The position numbers and the translations under genes are program-made. From NCBI GenBank assembly GCA_015852425.1, contig JAAAIG010000192.1, positions 2,884-51,296 on the forward strand: a DNA stretch of 48,413 nt, read 5' to 3'. A model generated the notes under the pieces. The model had not been told where the DNA came from. It made no database searches and saw nothing but the letters and a program-made list of their open reading frames with translations. Within the stretch, counting starts at the first letter, position 1; every line of letters begins with the position of its first letter. This stretch comes from Gryganskiella cystojenkinii. Lineage: Eukaryota; Mortierellomycota; Mortierellomycetes; Mortierellales; Mortierellaceae. Below are positions 33,017 through 45,800 of this stretch, piece after piece.

Positions 33017-34539
33017 ATGAAGTTCTTCAAGTCAACACTGGCTGCTGCTGCTGCCGTCGCTCTCATGGCCTCGCCCGCGGTTGCTCAGTACGGAGCCGAG
33101 GAAGAGGCTGCCCAGAGGGCCACCGTGAAGGAGAACGGTGGAATCAAGGGATACTTCCAACTTGCAAAGTCCATCCTCGTCGGAGGAGGACCACCAACCT
33201 TGTTCTGGGCTGATCCCGATCACCACATCATCAACATCACCGATGCCAACTATAAAGACACTATCTTTGAGGACGAGTGGATTATCACTTTGTGAGTAGT
33301 TTACCTTTTGCTTCTCTTTGTTATGTATTGGTAACGAGTTGAACCATTCAGGAAGATGACAGGAAGTGAAGGATCAGGATGGAAAAAGGAATGATAGTAC
33401 AAAAAAAACGAGGGAAAGAGGCGACTGGACTCGAGCAAAGGAGGACCTGCGATTTCGGAAAAAGACATTTCAAACGACAAAACGCAAAAGAATAGGAAGA
33501 CTAACCTTACGAATCCCTCTTTTCTCCCTCCCTTCATCTTTCCCTTTTTATGAAACGAATCATCCAAACAGCTGCTCGGCTTCTAGTGCTCCTTGCGCCG
33601 ATTACTTCCCCACCTTCGTCGATGCTGCCATCACGATGAAGAACGAGACCAACACAAAATTCTCGACTGTCTGGGTCGAGGAGAATGCCCGCGTCGCTGC
33701 CCGTTTCTTCGTCCCTGCTCGCCTTCCTTTTGTCGTCTACGCCAAAGATGGTGAATGTAAGTTTTATCTCTATCTCTTTCTTTTGTATGGCATTAGGACT
33801 CCGTTGTATCCACCGAAGGAGGCGGAGAATATGATACTGACTCGACTCTCCCTCTCTTTCCGACATGCAAAATAGTCCGTCAGATCCCTTACCAGAGAAA
33901 CGACACCCAGTTCTTGGTCGACTTTATCGAGGAGGAGAAATACCAGATGTACCCCATCATGAGCGGCCCCATGAGCCCTTACTCTTCCATGTAAGGTTTT
34001 TTTTTTCTGTTCTCACTTTTATCTCTTGCTTTCATGGTCGCACAAGGAACAGTCCAACAAAAACCTCTCGAGCTCAATTTTCTCACTATTCTTTTCTTCT
34101 TGTTTTGCGAAATATAGGGCTAACTGGTTCGAGAAGTACGCCGATGTTATGGAGTGGGCTGGTCAATACACCAGCTGGATGCCGTAAGTTGCTCATGGCC
34201 ATCATTCTCTCACTTCGTCTCTATCTTTTTCTCTCCCTCTCCCTTTTTTTGATCAAATCCAATTAACATATCACACATTTCATTCTCTCTATCTTTTGAA
34301 AACTTCATAGTAAATGGATGGTCTACATCATTGCCGGTTCCCTGTCCGGTGTCATCTTCAACCTCTTCTCTGGTGGATCCAACTACTCGAGCGATCCCTC
34401 CGCATACCCTCACTTGAACGCTGACGGTTCTTTGAAGAAGACCGAGGAGACCCCCTCTGAAAAAACCTCCTCGACCAAGACCAAGAAGTCCAGCTCTTCT
34501 ACTACCAAGAAGCGTTCTTCCAAGAAGTCGACTGCTTAA
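33017..34539 (+). CDS. TMX-like thioredoxin-fold membrane protein with SxxC active site
   Basis: Exons 33017..33291, 33572..33756, 33876..33990, 34118..34183 and 34311..34539 give 289 aa. The signal peptide (1-23) ends SPAVA. A thioredoxin-fold domain spans about 65-180: INITDANYKDTIFEDEWIITF, then CSASSAPCADYFPTF, then VARFFVPARLPFVVYAKDGE with the expected cis-Pro (about 144), and FRQIPYQRNDTQFLVDFI. This parallels TMX1-type ER oxidoreductases, but the CxxC site reads S97-A-P-C100, so the attacking Cys is Ser. A short hydrophobic segment (about 216-233, WMVYIIAGSLSGVIFNLF) follows, then a Ser/Thr/Lys-rich cytosolic tail. Probably an ER or secretory-pathway membrane protein that holds substrates or chaperones rather than oxidising them. 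An extra Cys at 93 could change this. Family assignment is moderate. Confidence 0.72.
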
Positions 34540-35066
34540 AAAAAAATTGTCCCTCCTTCCGTCAATTTCTTTCAGACTACAGGGACGGGCATGATCAAAA
34601 TTCGCCTCCCTCCCACTTATTATATATATATATCTTCTGTAACTCGTAGTAGTTCTTGATCGAAAAAAAACAAAACAATACCTATCCTTTTACCACTTAC
34701 ATAATAATAAACATATTTTCATGACAATCATTGCGCTGGTACATTTCATAATCATGTGAAAAGGCTTTCATTAAATATTTTTGACGACTTTTTTTTGGGG
34801 GGGGGGGTGGGTATGAATAGAAGATGCATTGAAACGTGAAAGTGGAAATGGAAAGGGAGTGGGTTCATTAGGTGAGTCGGGCTTGACCTTGACCAACTCT
34901 GTCGTAAAATGTGCGTTGTGGACGGAAAGCTTCGTAAATAACAAAAGAGGGGTATGAAGAGGAAAAGGTATTTTTTGGTGGCAAATAAAAGAAAGCGATT
35001 GGTACAAAAACATATGGAAGCAATGAAAGAGAGAAATAATATCAAGGTGGCAAGTTCGGTTGTCCA
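34540..35066. other. Convergent 3' region with poly-G and TA repeats
   Basis: About 530 bp between the TMX-like and CC1-box genes. It contains a TA-dinucleotide run near 34619-34632, an AATAAA at 34706-34711 usable by the TMX-like gene, and T8 followed by 11 G ending at 34807. No gene is recognised. Confidence 0.6.
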
Positions 35067-38000
35067 TTAGTAATGACCATCAGTCAAAAGGGCATCCGGT
35101 CCTCGGTAAATAGCAATACCCAACGCGGTCGACAGGATACCAATGAACCGGCACCAGCGCCAGATCAATCTCAACAACAAGAACGCGCTCTGGATCATGC
35201 CAAAGATACCACCACGGGGGCGTCGACCCAGATAATACGCATCCCGACGTTGATCGTATCCAAACGTGGATGATTCATGGTCCATGAAATGAGACCAGCC
35301 GACCACGCTCTCCTCATCGTCTCGATCATGTAACATGTGCATCTCGTCATCATCATAGGACGAATAGCCGCTGTACTCGTCTTCGTACAAATGACAGCAA
35401 CATCCGGGGGTATCGGGGCGCTCTTGATTGTGATGATCCAGGTCCGAATAATCCGAGAGTCCATCATCAACCTCAAAGGGATCCTCATCCAGACCGGAAC
35501 CAGACTCAAAGACAGATCCAGAGTTTGATTCGTTGGAACGATGACGATGACGGGTTCGTCTGCGGCGGAGCTGGTAACGGTCGACATCACTGTCCTCGCC
35601 ATGGGTATGTTGACCTTGATGGTCCGTATCACTCTCGCCCGCAAACTTGAATCGGCTACCACGACGGCCGGTACTTCGCTGCTTACGAACACAGCTTGAG
35701 GATTCGCAAGCCTCGTCCGAGTAATCGGCGTCTTGGATGCGCCGGCGCCAACCCTTGACCCGTCCACCGGTATCGTCCGTGAAAGATTCGGATTCGGATT
35801 CGTGGCGATGGTTCTTGAGCGCACGCTTGCCATGTTTTCTTCCGCCTGTTTCTGCACCGCTGTTACCATCCATCTGGATGGTCGGGATCTGTTGCTGTTC
35901 TGTAACACGGGGTCCAAAGAAAGACACATCCCTGAACCACTCAGACTCGAACTCTTCCAGGAGGGTACGACGAGGACGACGTTGACCCTTGAGGCCAGGC
36001 GATTTCAGCAAACCCATCGGTCCAGGACTCGATCCATGCAAGATAGTCTTGAGCGCCTTGAAATCCGCATCATCTCGTCGCCAAACACTCTGGATTGGGC
36101 TCGAGGGTTCCGTTGGTGACAGCATGGGCGAATTGGCCTGAGAGAGTCTCGAGGACATGGTGCTGATCTGGTTCTGGAGCTCATAGTTTTGGTTCTCGAG
36201 TTGCTTGATATGGGCCTTTTGTTCCTCAAACGAAACCTGAAGGTCCGCATACCCACTCAGGCTCGTGATCAGATCCTCTTGTTCCTTTTCACCCTCGAGC
36301 AGGTCCTGCTGCAACTGTTGGGACCGCTTCTCTGCCTCGGTTCGTTGGTGGGCTAGCTGAGCGTTCTTGCGTTCCAGGGATTGTAATCGATCCCGGAGTT
36401 CCTCAAAGATCCTGTTGTCCTCTGCAAGCATCTCTTGGAGCGTCATCTCGTCGCCTTGCATCTCGACCGCCATGGCGACCATGGTCGAGCCAGGGATAGA
36501 GCCTGGAGCTGGCAATTGGTTCTTGAGATGGATTCGACGTTGACGTAGCTGACGACTGGCCTCGATCAAGCGACCGTTTTGTTCCTCAAGGTCAATGACC
36601 TTGGCCGAAGTCCGGTCGAGCTCATCCTTGACGGCCTTGAACTCTCGCTCTGCCTTACGGTAGCGTTTAAAGGCTTGTCGACGTCCTTGTTTCAGTTCCT
36701 TTGTGATTGCGTCCACTTTGGATTGCAATTCCGCGTTCAAGTCCTCGAGTGTAGCGAGTTTTTCGATATCCTGACGCGATCGCGATCGCATCAGTCCACT
36801 GTGATGACTGGCACTCCGACGAAATGCAATGTGATGATGCTGCTGCTGTTGGTGATGATGATAGTGACCATTGCTACCGAATCCTCCTCCTGTATGCGCG
36901 GGCGAAGTCGGATAACTGAACGAAGAAGAGGAATTGCCCCCGACGGACGAAGGCGAGGCTCCGACATGAAGTAGAGACGAGGGCTCATAGTCATCGACCC
37001 AGTTTTCGTCTCCACTGTTTGCTTCCTCGTCCAGGACTGAACCATCGACCGTCAGGACACTGCCGATGGGGAGTTCAGGTGGGGGTGAAAGAATGATGGT
37101 TCGCGGTGGTGTCAACTGACGGGTTCTGTGAACGCGTTGCTGTCGAAGTTGAGCTAGGATATGTTGATATTTCGCATGCAAGTTCGCATTGGACTCGACC
37201 AAGTCCTGACCAATCGTCGCAGCCATCCCGAGATCTGATAAATAAGAAAATGAAGATATGACGACACATTAGACTTGAAACAAGGGGAGGGAACAACAGA
37301 AACGCGACATAGACAGACGCGAACTTGAAAAAAAAAATATTGATCTCGAGGGGAAGATGAACAACAAAAAACAGAGACTTACGTCGCTCCTTCTCCTGGA
37401 TCACCTCGTACGCATTCTGGAGCAAGACACGGAGCTCCAGTTCATCCAACTTGTCAAGACCCATCTGTTCAAGCGTCGGCGTAGTTGCCTCTTGGTCCGC
37501 TCGGAAATCCCGCTCTCGATCAATCGTGTCCGTGTCCGAGCCAGAGGAGGTTCTGACACGAGCGTGATGACTACCGTAGTGGTTGCCGTCCTGAGGGTCC
37601 AGATAGCGTTGATGATCCCCATGAGCGGTGCTGCTCTGCTGTTGTTGTTGAACGACCGCTGTCGTCACTTCAATTTCAGCAGTAGAGCTGGCTCTCAAGG
37701 GCTGAACACCATCAGCGTTGCTCTCTGAGGCAAAAGTCAGAGAGCTGGTGGTGGTGTGGTTGTCGTCATCTTGCTGTGCCATGGATGGTTCATGCGGGAG
37801 GGGTGAGATTGTTGCTGATGTTTGCAACACAAACGTGGGCACGGAAAGGACAGTGTTATCTGCAGTGTGGTTGTTGTTGTTGTTGTTGTTTTCGTTGTTT
37901 ACGTATTTGATGTCGTTCCCGTCAGCAGTGTCATCTGCAGGGATATGCTCCTCATGACTGTGATTATTATTCTGACTGTTACTTGAGGTCGAAAGGGGAC

Positions 38001-38397
38001 TCTCAGGTGGCGAAGCCATCGAGGATTCTGCTGCTGCTGCTGCGGTGGTTGTCGTCGAAGAGGATGAAGATGTTGTTGTTGTGAGGATGGTCCTGATTGC
38101 AGTGCCACTACTATTCTTTTGGTGGTGATATTTCTTTGTCGTTGTCGTTGATGAAGAAGTACTTTCCTCGTCCGAGACAGAACTGGAACCGGAAGCACCA
38201 CCGGATTGATATCCTTGGTCGGTTGAGAACGAGTCTTGGTTCTTTTTGATGAGGACCGAGTCTTCTGTGGTTGAAGTCGAGTTGAAGTGGTTGTTGTGGT
38301 GGGCGTGTTCGTCCAGAGCCGACTCTGCCAATGAAGCCAACGAAAACTCGGAATTGAATGGTGTCGCGATCGAGACCGAGGTTGGCTGGTGGGTCAT
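35067..38397 (-). CDS. Tail-anchored coiled-coil protein with HAP1/TRAK/Spindly-type CC1 box
   Basis: Exons 38397..37383 and 37234..35067 (phase 1, 148-bp intron) give 1060 aa. Residues 1-300 are low-complexity Ser/Thr/Asn/Gln. At about 316-360 LEQMGLDKLDELELRVLL leads into EVIQEKERHLGMAATIGQ and DLVESNANLHAKY. The AAxxG core (343-347) with a preceding EKER and a following acidic-Asn pattern is the CC1 box of dynein adaptors (HAP1, TRAK/Milton, BICD, Spindly). Long heptad coiled coils follow (about 490-720), including DNRIFEELRDRLQ, which could be a Spindly-like motif. The 720-1010 region is acidic and disordered. The last 47 residues are hydrophobic (MIQSAFLLLRLIW then FIGILSTALGIAIY) and end only about 13 residues after the segment, so the protein should be tail-anchored. 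Proposed role: organelle-bound motor adaptor. Confidence 0.72.
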
Positions 38398-39885
38398 GGC
38401 GTTATCCAGGCCGAGGTTTTTTTTTTTTGTTTTAAATGTTTGCTTTGCCAGATAGATGTGATGTGCGCTGAATGGAAGGTAGGTGAGTGGAGCAAAGAAA
38501 GATGGAAACGGAGGGACGGGGGAAGAAGAGGTATAGAAGAGGACTGACTGACTGCGGGAGAGAGAGAGTCGAGGCGGAGGTAGAAGCCCGGGGTCGAAGG
38601 TGGATGGGAAGAGGGGTAGGAAAGGGAAGGGGGAATGGAAATGAATAAAGAGGCGATATGATTATGTGAAAGAAAGGTACGTTGGGTCAGTAGCAAGAAA
38701 AAAATATTAAATAAATGGAGAAAACATAAAGAGAATGAGCGATTCTGATGTCCCGTTTATACCTAATGAGCCGGCCTGGTTGGTTCGGTTGTGAGGAAAT
38801 GAACGAATGAACTGACGATTGCAATGGAAGGGAGGAGTAAAGGAGAAAAGCAAAGGAGGTGGTGGTGAGAAAGAAGGGCGACAAATGAATCCATCAATTC
38901 ATTCATTCGTGGCATGGGGGGAGGGAAACACAATAAAGCTGTTCTCTCTCTTTGCACGCGCACACGCCCACACTCCCCTTTCTTTCCTCTATCCCCTCTG
39001 TCCCCGAGTCCTGCTGGGATTTGCAGGTGAAAATCACATTTCAACCACCCAAAAGTCAAGGATGGGTCAGGTAAGCATCGACAGCCTGCTCTCATGCTCA
39101 CTATTTGATTCTATATTTTCTTTCTCGATCATCATCACGCTCTCACAACCTTTTTCACGAGCACGCGCGCCTTGTTTTTCAAATGGACCCTTTTCTTTCA
39201 ACATAGATTTTGTCGCAGACTGGACTGAGAAAAAATAAAAGAGTCTACTTTAGACCTCGTCTGTTCACGTTCACCCAGCTCAGTGACAGATTGCTGCGAT
39301 CTTTTTGTTGGCAAACAAACACTACGATGTGTTTGCTATCTTCAAGGAAAACATGCAAGCCTCGACAGCTCTCTGGCAATCATCTCTTCACGTTGTTCGT
39401 CCTTCCTCCCTTTATTTTCTTTGTACCCTTTTTTTCAAACATTCTCTCAAGCATGAATATCTCAATGCAAGGGATTACAATCGCTCTCGATTTCTCTCCG
39501 CTTATCTTTCTTTCTCGTGGTTTCTCTGTCTATCCGAATCGAATGAAATTGGGAAGGGGGTGTTTGCAGAAGTGTAGGTCCCGGACGCAAAGGCAACAGT
39601 AGAGGATGAAGTGGATACTATCAGACAAAAAATAAAACTGATTGTCGCAACCGACTCGTTTTTTATCGCCAAAATGTTGTTGGTCAGTGCATGGGCCGAC
39701 CACCCCTGAAAGCCCAAGTCTTCTATCAGAAATTTGCACATGCCTGTGCCATTCTTACTTTGTTATCTCTGTTGAAAGATGATGCTGATGATGATGATGG
39801 TGATAATAATGATTTTTTATTTTTCGCACTTCTTTGGTCAGAAGTGACCAAAATTGTTTTATTTTTTTTTTCACTTGATCAGTTA
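38398..39885. other. Intergenic, upstream of the CC1-box gene and downstream of Nup192
   Basis: About 1.5 kb. 38460-38640 is a G/A-rich leader (plus strand) of the CC1-box gene. At 39062 an ATG followed by GTCAG and GTAAGC resembles a tiny first exon, but no continuing coding sequence is recognised downstream. A GATGATG-type repeat is present at 39779-39800. No RNA gene is seen. Confidence 0.5.
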
Positions 39886-42800
39886 TTAGCTGCGTTCGAC
39901 AAGCACACGAATGCGACCTGTCAGCAACTCAATGAAACTGCTTCTCGAGCTATGGTCCCCGCCGAGTCTTTCCTGTGCCTGTATTGCGTTATGTTTCGGA
40001 AAATCGAAGGTGGAAAAGAAAAATTGATTAGCGCGAAATACAAAACTGCAGGGGTCCTTTGCTTCATGATTTTTTCTCCTCTTCCCTCCACTTTCCCGCT
40101 CGCCTCGCAGGACAGGGGATCAATCCAACAAAATCGTAAACCAAAAAAAAAAAAAAAAAAACTTACAAGCTCCAGTCCCGAAATACCATCCAGCACTGGC
40201 TTGATCACATGTCCAGCATCTCTCTTCAATCCTTGAGCCTCTGTCAGCGTCGGCTTGTAGTTCTTGGACAGCTGATTCCGGCTTTGGTTATGATTGTCTT
40301 GGCTTTGACCAAAGCCTGTTCCTGCAATCGTGGATGCCGACATTGTAGGCGAGGACGCTGATGCTCCACCAAAACCGCTCTGACCCATGCGGCTACTAAG
40401 ACCAAATCGAGACGAGCCCAGCCCAGGTTGCGTGCCTGTCGCGCTATCGAGCATGCCCGGGTACTGTGACAAGTAATAGTCAAGATGGCGCCAGAACAGA
40501 ACCAAAGAGGTCTCGAGCAAAACTATTTAAAAAAACAGTACGGGGAAGGACAAGAATATCAGTTTTCCGAGCCTCGAAGAGAATAAATCGCAAGTCCAAA
40601 AAATACATATTCGATAGATTCAAACCTACATAGCGCAGACATGACCTCCTGGGTTGAAGTCAACAACATCTTTTGCAAGACCTGCACAGCCAATTGATCA
40701 CGCTGAATGGTAGCCAGATCATCGAGGTAGTTCTCACCGGAAGCCTCGAGGATACTCTGCTTCTCTTCCGGTGTCAACGCAGCAACGTTCTGCAGCTTGA
40801 ACACCTGCGTCTGATGTCTCAGAAGCGCCTCTTGTACCTCGTTTGTCATGCGGCTGATATAGGTGGTCAATGTGGCCAACGATGGCACAGCATTACCATC
40901 ATGAACGCTAGCATTGCTCGTGATATTCCATGTAAACAGAGGCGTGAACGACTGCGCGGCTATTTCCATTTTTTTTTTTTGTTTTGTATTATTTCGATTG
41001 CAAGCGTCGTTAGTTGGTGTGTCCATAAAAACAAAATTTCAGCCCTGGCAAAAACGAGGTTCCATTTTGAATCTCGAGACACAAAACAAACTAACAACTA
41101 TCTTACCAGTACGATCAACCGCGTCGGTGCTGATTTGGCAATACGACAAAAGGTTCTTGCAGATATCACTGGCCAGACTCCTGGCATCGCGCTCAAACAA
41201 CGTCGTTCCTGATCGTGCGGTTAATGATGGCGTTGGTGTGCTTGCAAGCATCCTCTCAGCATCACTAACTGGCTGTAATGACTGTGCCCAGTCGTCGACA
41301 GAAAAGTATCTGGGAATCAAAGCCAACATCAGGGCGTGCAAAGCACCAAAGACAGACGACGCAGCCTAATTCACAAGGTCGAGAGTCAGTATATACAAAT
41401 ATTGTTATTATTATGAGCAGTACATCGCCAAGTCGTCATGAACACATTCAGACGGAAACACCAACATACCGTTGCCTTGCTTGCGATAACACCAGCGAGT
41501 TGGTTCAAGAATGCAGTGATCGAGCGCAACTCCCTCAGGGAATTGATTGTAGTCGGGAAGTCGTTGTCACGGAGAATTGATGCGAAGGTATCTTGATGGC
41601 TGGTCACAAAGAGTTCAGCCTAAGAATACAGACCAGTTTGGGTGATATTAGCAAGAGTGGCAACATTGAAGGGCGAAAGAGAAATATGGCAGTCAGTGAC
41701 AGATCATACCTTGCTGGTAGCAACACGATGGTTCCGACCGAGGTTAGCCAGGATAGCAACAGCGACTTGCAACATGGGATAGACAATGTTGTGGTATCGA
41801 TTACTCTCTGTCTGCTCAAATGGACCATAGTCTAATGGTTGAGAGTATATCAATGTAATAACAATCGGTCCGTTAGACAAAACAAAGAAAAGAATATTCT
41901 CAGACATTGAAGAAAAATGCAAATCAAAAGGCGCACCAGTGAGGTTCAGATTGGTCCGCATATCAATGACTGTGGACGAGTTGGTCAGGACGTCAAAGAA
42001 CCCATATTCCAGCAACTGCTCGGCTCCATCTCGGCGCTGTGCAATCCTTAGGAATAAGGTCATCCGTGTCTCGCTGACAAAGGTCACCTTGCTCAAGCGA
42101 CCCCTGACACAGGCCTGCAACTCCAAATCTTCGCGTGCCATAATCTCGATAAAGTGCTTCAGGTAGTTGCGCTGAACAAGGTGAACCAAGACTCGGTTCG
42201 TCGCCTCTTTTTCAAAAAGTCCGTAAAGCGTGTTCAGAAGAGTAAAAGCGGCAATCTTGCAGACCTGGTCCACATCCGACGCATCTTTGCAGACGACCTC
42301 CAACAATCGATCTCCAGCTTCCGCAACCAAGACTTGATTGCCGAGCTCGAGAGTCTCTCGAACGTCCTTGTCTCCCTGAGTCATAGCCATACCTCCAAGC
42401 TGGCCTGTTGAGGAAGATTTCAGACTCCTGTGGCTGTCGCCTTCGGACCGTGTGTACTGGAAGTAATTCACTAGCGTCGAATAAAGGTTGCATCGAGACT
42501 GAGAAGCACCCGGACGAAGGATGCACGCCATAATGCTTCGTGCGATTCTGTGAAGACGCTGTGCGGGGAGTCGTGCATTTATCTCGGATGGGTCCGTGGA
42601 GGTGGCTTGGAAAATGAACTGACGGAAATGATCGGAACGAAGACGCTGGAGAACAGACAGCGCGACTTTGCTGAGGATCGTCGCAATATCCGCTGGGCAT
42701 TCGCCTTGAAGCTTACCAAGAATGGCGTCCAAGATATCGTAAAGCATGATCTCGCGCTGCTCCACCTTCAAAAAGTCGAAACCGGGTCCGAGTGTAATCT

Positions 42801-45800
42801 CGACAAGCTCGCGCCATGCCTCGAATGCAGTTCGTTTTCCGGCTTCCAGTTTGCGGGCGTGGTTCTTGGCTAAACACTGTTCCATGATCGACTCCATCTC
42901 CACATGCGCCGCTGCCCTGTGACCAGAACCCGAAATCAGGTTGTCGCTCTCCAGCTGAGCCTTGCGGGTCAACAAGAGAGCAAAGACTCTACGGATATTG
43001 TACAATTCGACATTGTACTCATCTCGTTCCACACATGCCTCCTCAGAGACATCCGCAAAGTAGTAGCGGTCCAGATCCTTGACCTTCAATTCATCATCCC
43101 ACGAAAAGTCGAGAGAATCCAGCAGCTCCAAGATCTTGATGCGGGGCTGGACAAGATTTCCATTCCTGGTCCTTGACAGAGAGTACATATAATCGTCGTC
43201 GTTGGCGGACCGGGAGTTATCCGTGTTGCTGTAAAGAAGCGAAAGCAAGCTCACGGCTTCACGACGCTGATTTCCGTCGCAGGCAGCACGAAGTTCCAGG
43301 GCCGATGTGCGCATAACCCAGGATCGCTGGTAGAGCTGAGACAGCAGGTTGAAAAAGTTGCTTCTGAGCGATGATCCGTCGAGGCGTCTCAGAATCCCGT
43401 GGTTACCCTCGAGTCCTGCCTCGAAGCGGATCGGCAGCGCACGCAAATGTCTGTAAAAGAAGGCTTCTTGGTGGCGGAGGTAACGCATCGTTGGCGTCGA
43501 CGTCTGGGCATCGACGCAAAGACGGTAGATGAGCTCCTGGCACTTTTCAGCAAGCTGGGGGTGGGTTATGTAGAGAGGACTAAGCGCTGAGACATTGTCG
43601 ACCTCCTGATCGGCCATACCGCGACGCAAAAGATCCAAAGTGACGTGGAGTACGGTTAACGAGCTCATGTTCGAGAGGATATCGACGTTCTCGGCCTTGG
43701 TGATTCGCGACTCTGTGGGATAGCCGAGCAAAAAGTGGGCGATTGTGGGTCCGTTTCTGGACTCATCCAGGTTGTCAAGCAAGAGCTTCATGATCTGGAG
43801 CCGAAGAGTCGAGTTCGTGATAGCAGGTGCAGCCAGGACGGCCTTCTTTTGGGCCAAGTTTTGACCGTCGGATCCATCAATGGCCATAGCCGTGTCGGTA
43901 GACCCGGATCCAGATCCAGCCCCAAACTCCGTCGTCTGTTCATCGTCTTCGATCTCGAGTTTCTGCGCAAATCCGTAAATAATTTGGTTCGATCGAAGGC
44001 TCTTCGCGAACTGAAGTACAAGGCCATTCATATTTTTGCCTCCATGAACGACTCCACTGGAAAAGAGAGGCGAAGCCGAGAGTCGGTCCAGGATCTCGAT
44101 AGTGAGGGAGCAAATCTCCTTACTGACGTCACAGTTGATGTAGCACGCAATGTCCACAATAGTGTCCCGGCTGTAGTGGAGGTGCTGCTCCATTGGGGCC
44201 AAAGAAGATAGGACCGAGTTCTTCGCAGAAGTCGTCAACAGGACCTCCACAATGTACTCTGAAAAGACATCCTGCAGTTGCATAGTCTTGGTCAGAATAC
44301 GGAAACACTTCAAGATCGAGGTCCTGAGGTGAGGCAGAGCCTCATTGTCTTTGTTCAGGGTGGTAACGCCGGTGCCGAGAATTCGGAAAATCTCCCTCAA
44401 GACGTCTCCTCCGGATAGGAGTCGAGTCAAAATCTCGTAGGCTGGGTGAAGGGAGGCCCGGATGGCATTGTTCTTTTGCTCCTCGATAGTTGTCCTATCC
44501 TGCTCGCCTCCAAGTTTGGCTCCAAGGATGTAGGAGTTGATATCGAACGACAAGAGACAGCGCTCCATAAAACCCAGGCAGGCATCGACAACCATCCATT
44601 TTTCGTTAGCGATGCGGTAAGTGCGATTAAGGGCCTTGACAAAGATCATGTCCAGAACGAAGCGTGCGTACGGTATCACGCCAGGCTGGCGGTAGTTAGC
44701 TCCAAGCTTCGCCGGAATGGAGGGAGATCCACCGGAAAGGAGATCCTCGGGGTTCAAAGGGACTTGCACGAGGCTACTCAAGAGACGGGTAAAGGCAATA
44801 GTTTCTGGATACGTTTCGTTGGCGGCCTCGATCTCCTCAAGATCAAACCCGATTCCAGCATCGAGACTCTCGTTCTCTGGGCGAGTCGATCCATTGTTGG
44901 TCACACTGCTATCGCCAACCGCTGCAGGTTGCTCAGGCTTGAAGGCGCTATAACGCTTGGGTAAGATCCTGGCATGCTCCAGATACTCCCAGACGATTCC
45001 TGCAGTGTCGTTTCCAATGGCACTCGGTGTTCCGAATGCAGCGATCGTGTTGAGAATGGAGGCTTTGAGCTCGACAGAGATTGGGCAGATAAAGAACCGG
45101 AAAAGAGTGTCGATCACCTGGAATTGTTTCGAATCGACCAGCGTGGAGCGAGCGACAGGCGAGTAACGTGCAACATTGTAGAGTAAATGTAAGAAGGACT
45201 TCAAAAGCGCCTCCTCCTCTGGTCTGATTTTTTCAACTTTTCCTCCAGTGGCTACAGCGGTGTTCAGAGTTTCGGTATAGAACTTGACGGCCTCGAACAA
45301 CTTGGACCATGAGCAAAGAGTGTTTGGTGAAGACGATGAGCTCTGAGTTCCATAACGACCACCGTTACTCTTCAAGAACTCGTACGCATAGTGGGCACAC
45401 TGTGATCCTGTAGCGAGAGACCCGAGCATATCAAAGAAAGCGCGGGCAGTGTTCTTGCAATCCACGCCCCATTTGAGGAATCGATAGAGTCGGTCATCGT
45501 TGTTTGGCCAAAAGTTGATTCCGGCCTCAGGACGGTCCTTGAAGAGCAAAGCGATGACGGTGAAGAGAGCCTCAAGATCATTCCTGGGAGTTGAGGGTGA
45601 TGACTGCGATTGTGATTGTCTAAGGGAGGTCTGATGCAAGGCGCCGTCCTCTTCCTTGTGCTTGATCTTTCGGAGCAAAGGCAACATGGTGTTGATAAAA
45701 GTGCGGACCGACATTTCGAGCAGAGAATAAATACCATCCTGCATGACAACCGACATGTGGGCTGGTTCGGGCTTTCCGATAGTTGTGTCAAAACCGTCCG

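Noticed and set aside
39062..39602. Possible gene starting MGQ with a GTAAGC donor and an exon at 39207 reading ILSQTGLRKNK
   Set aside because: The continuation has no recognised family, unusual composition and no further splice structure. It is probably chance.
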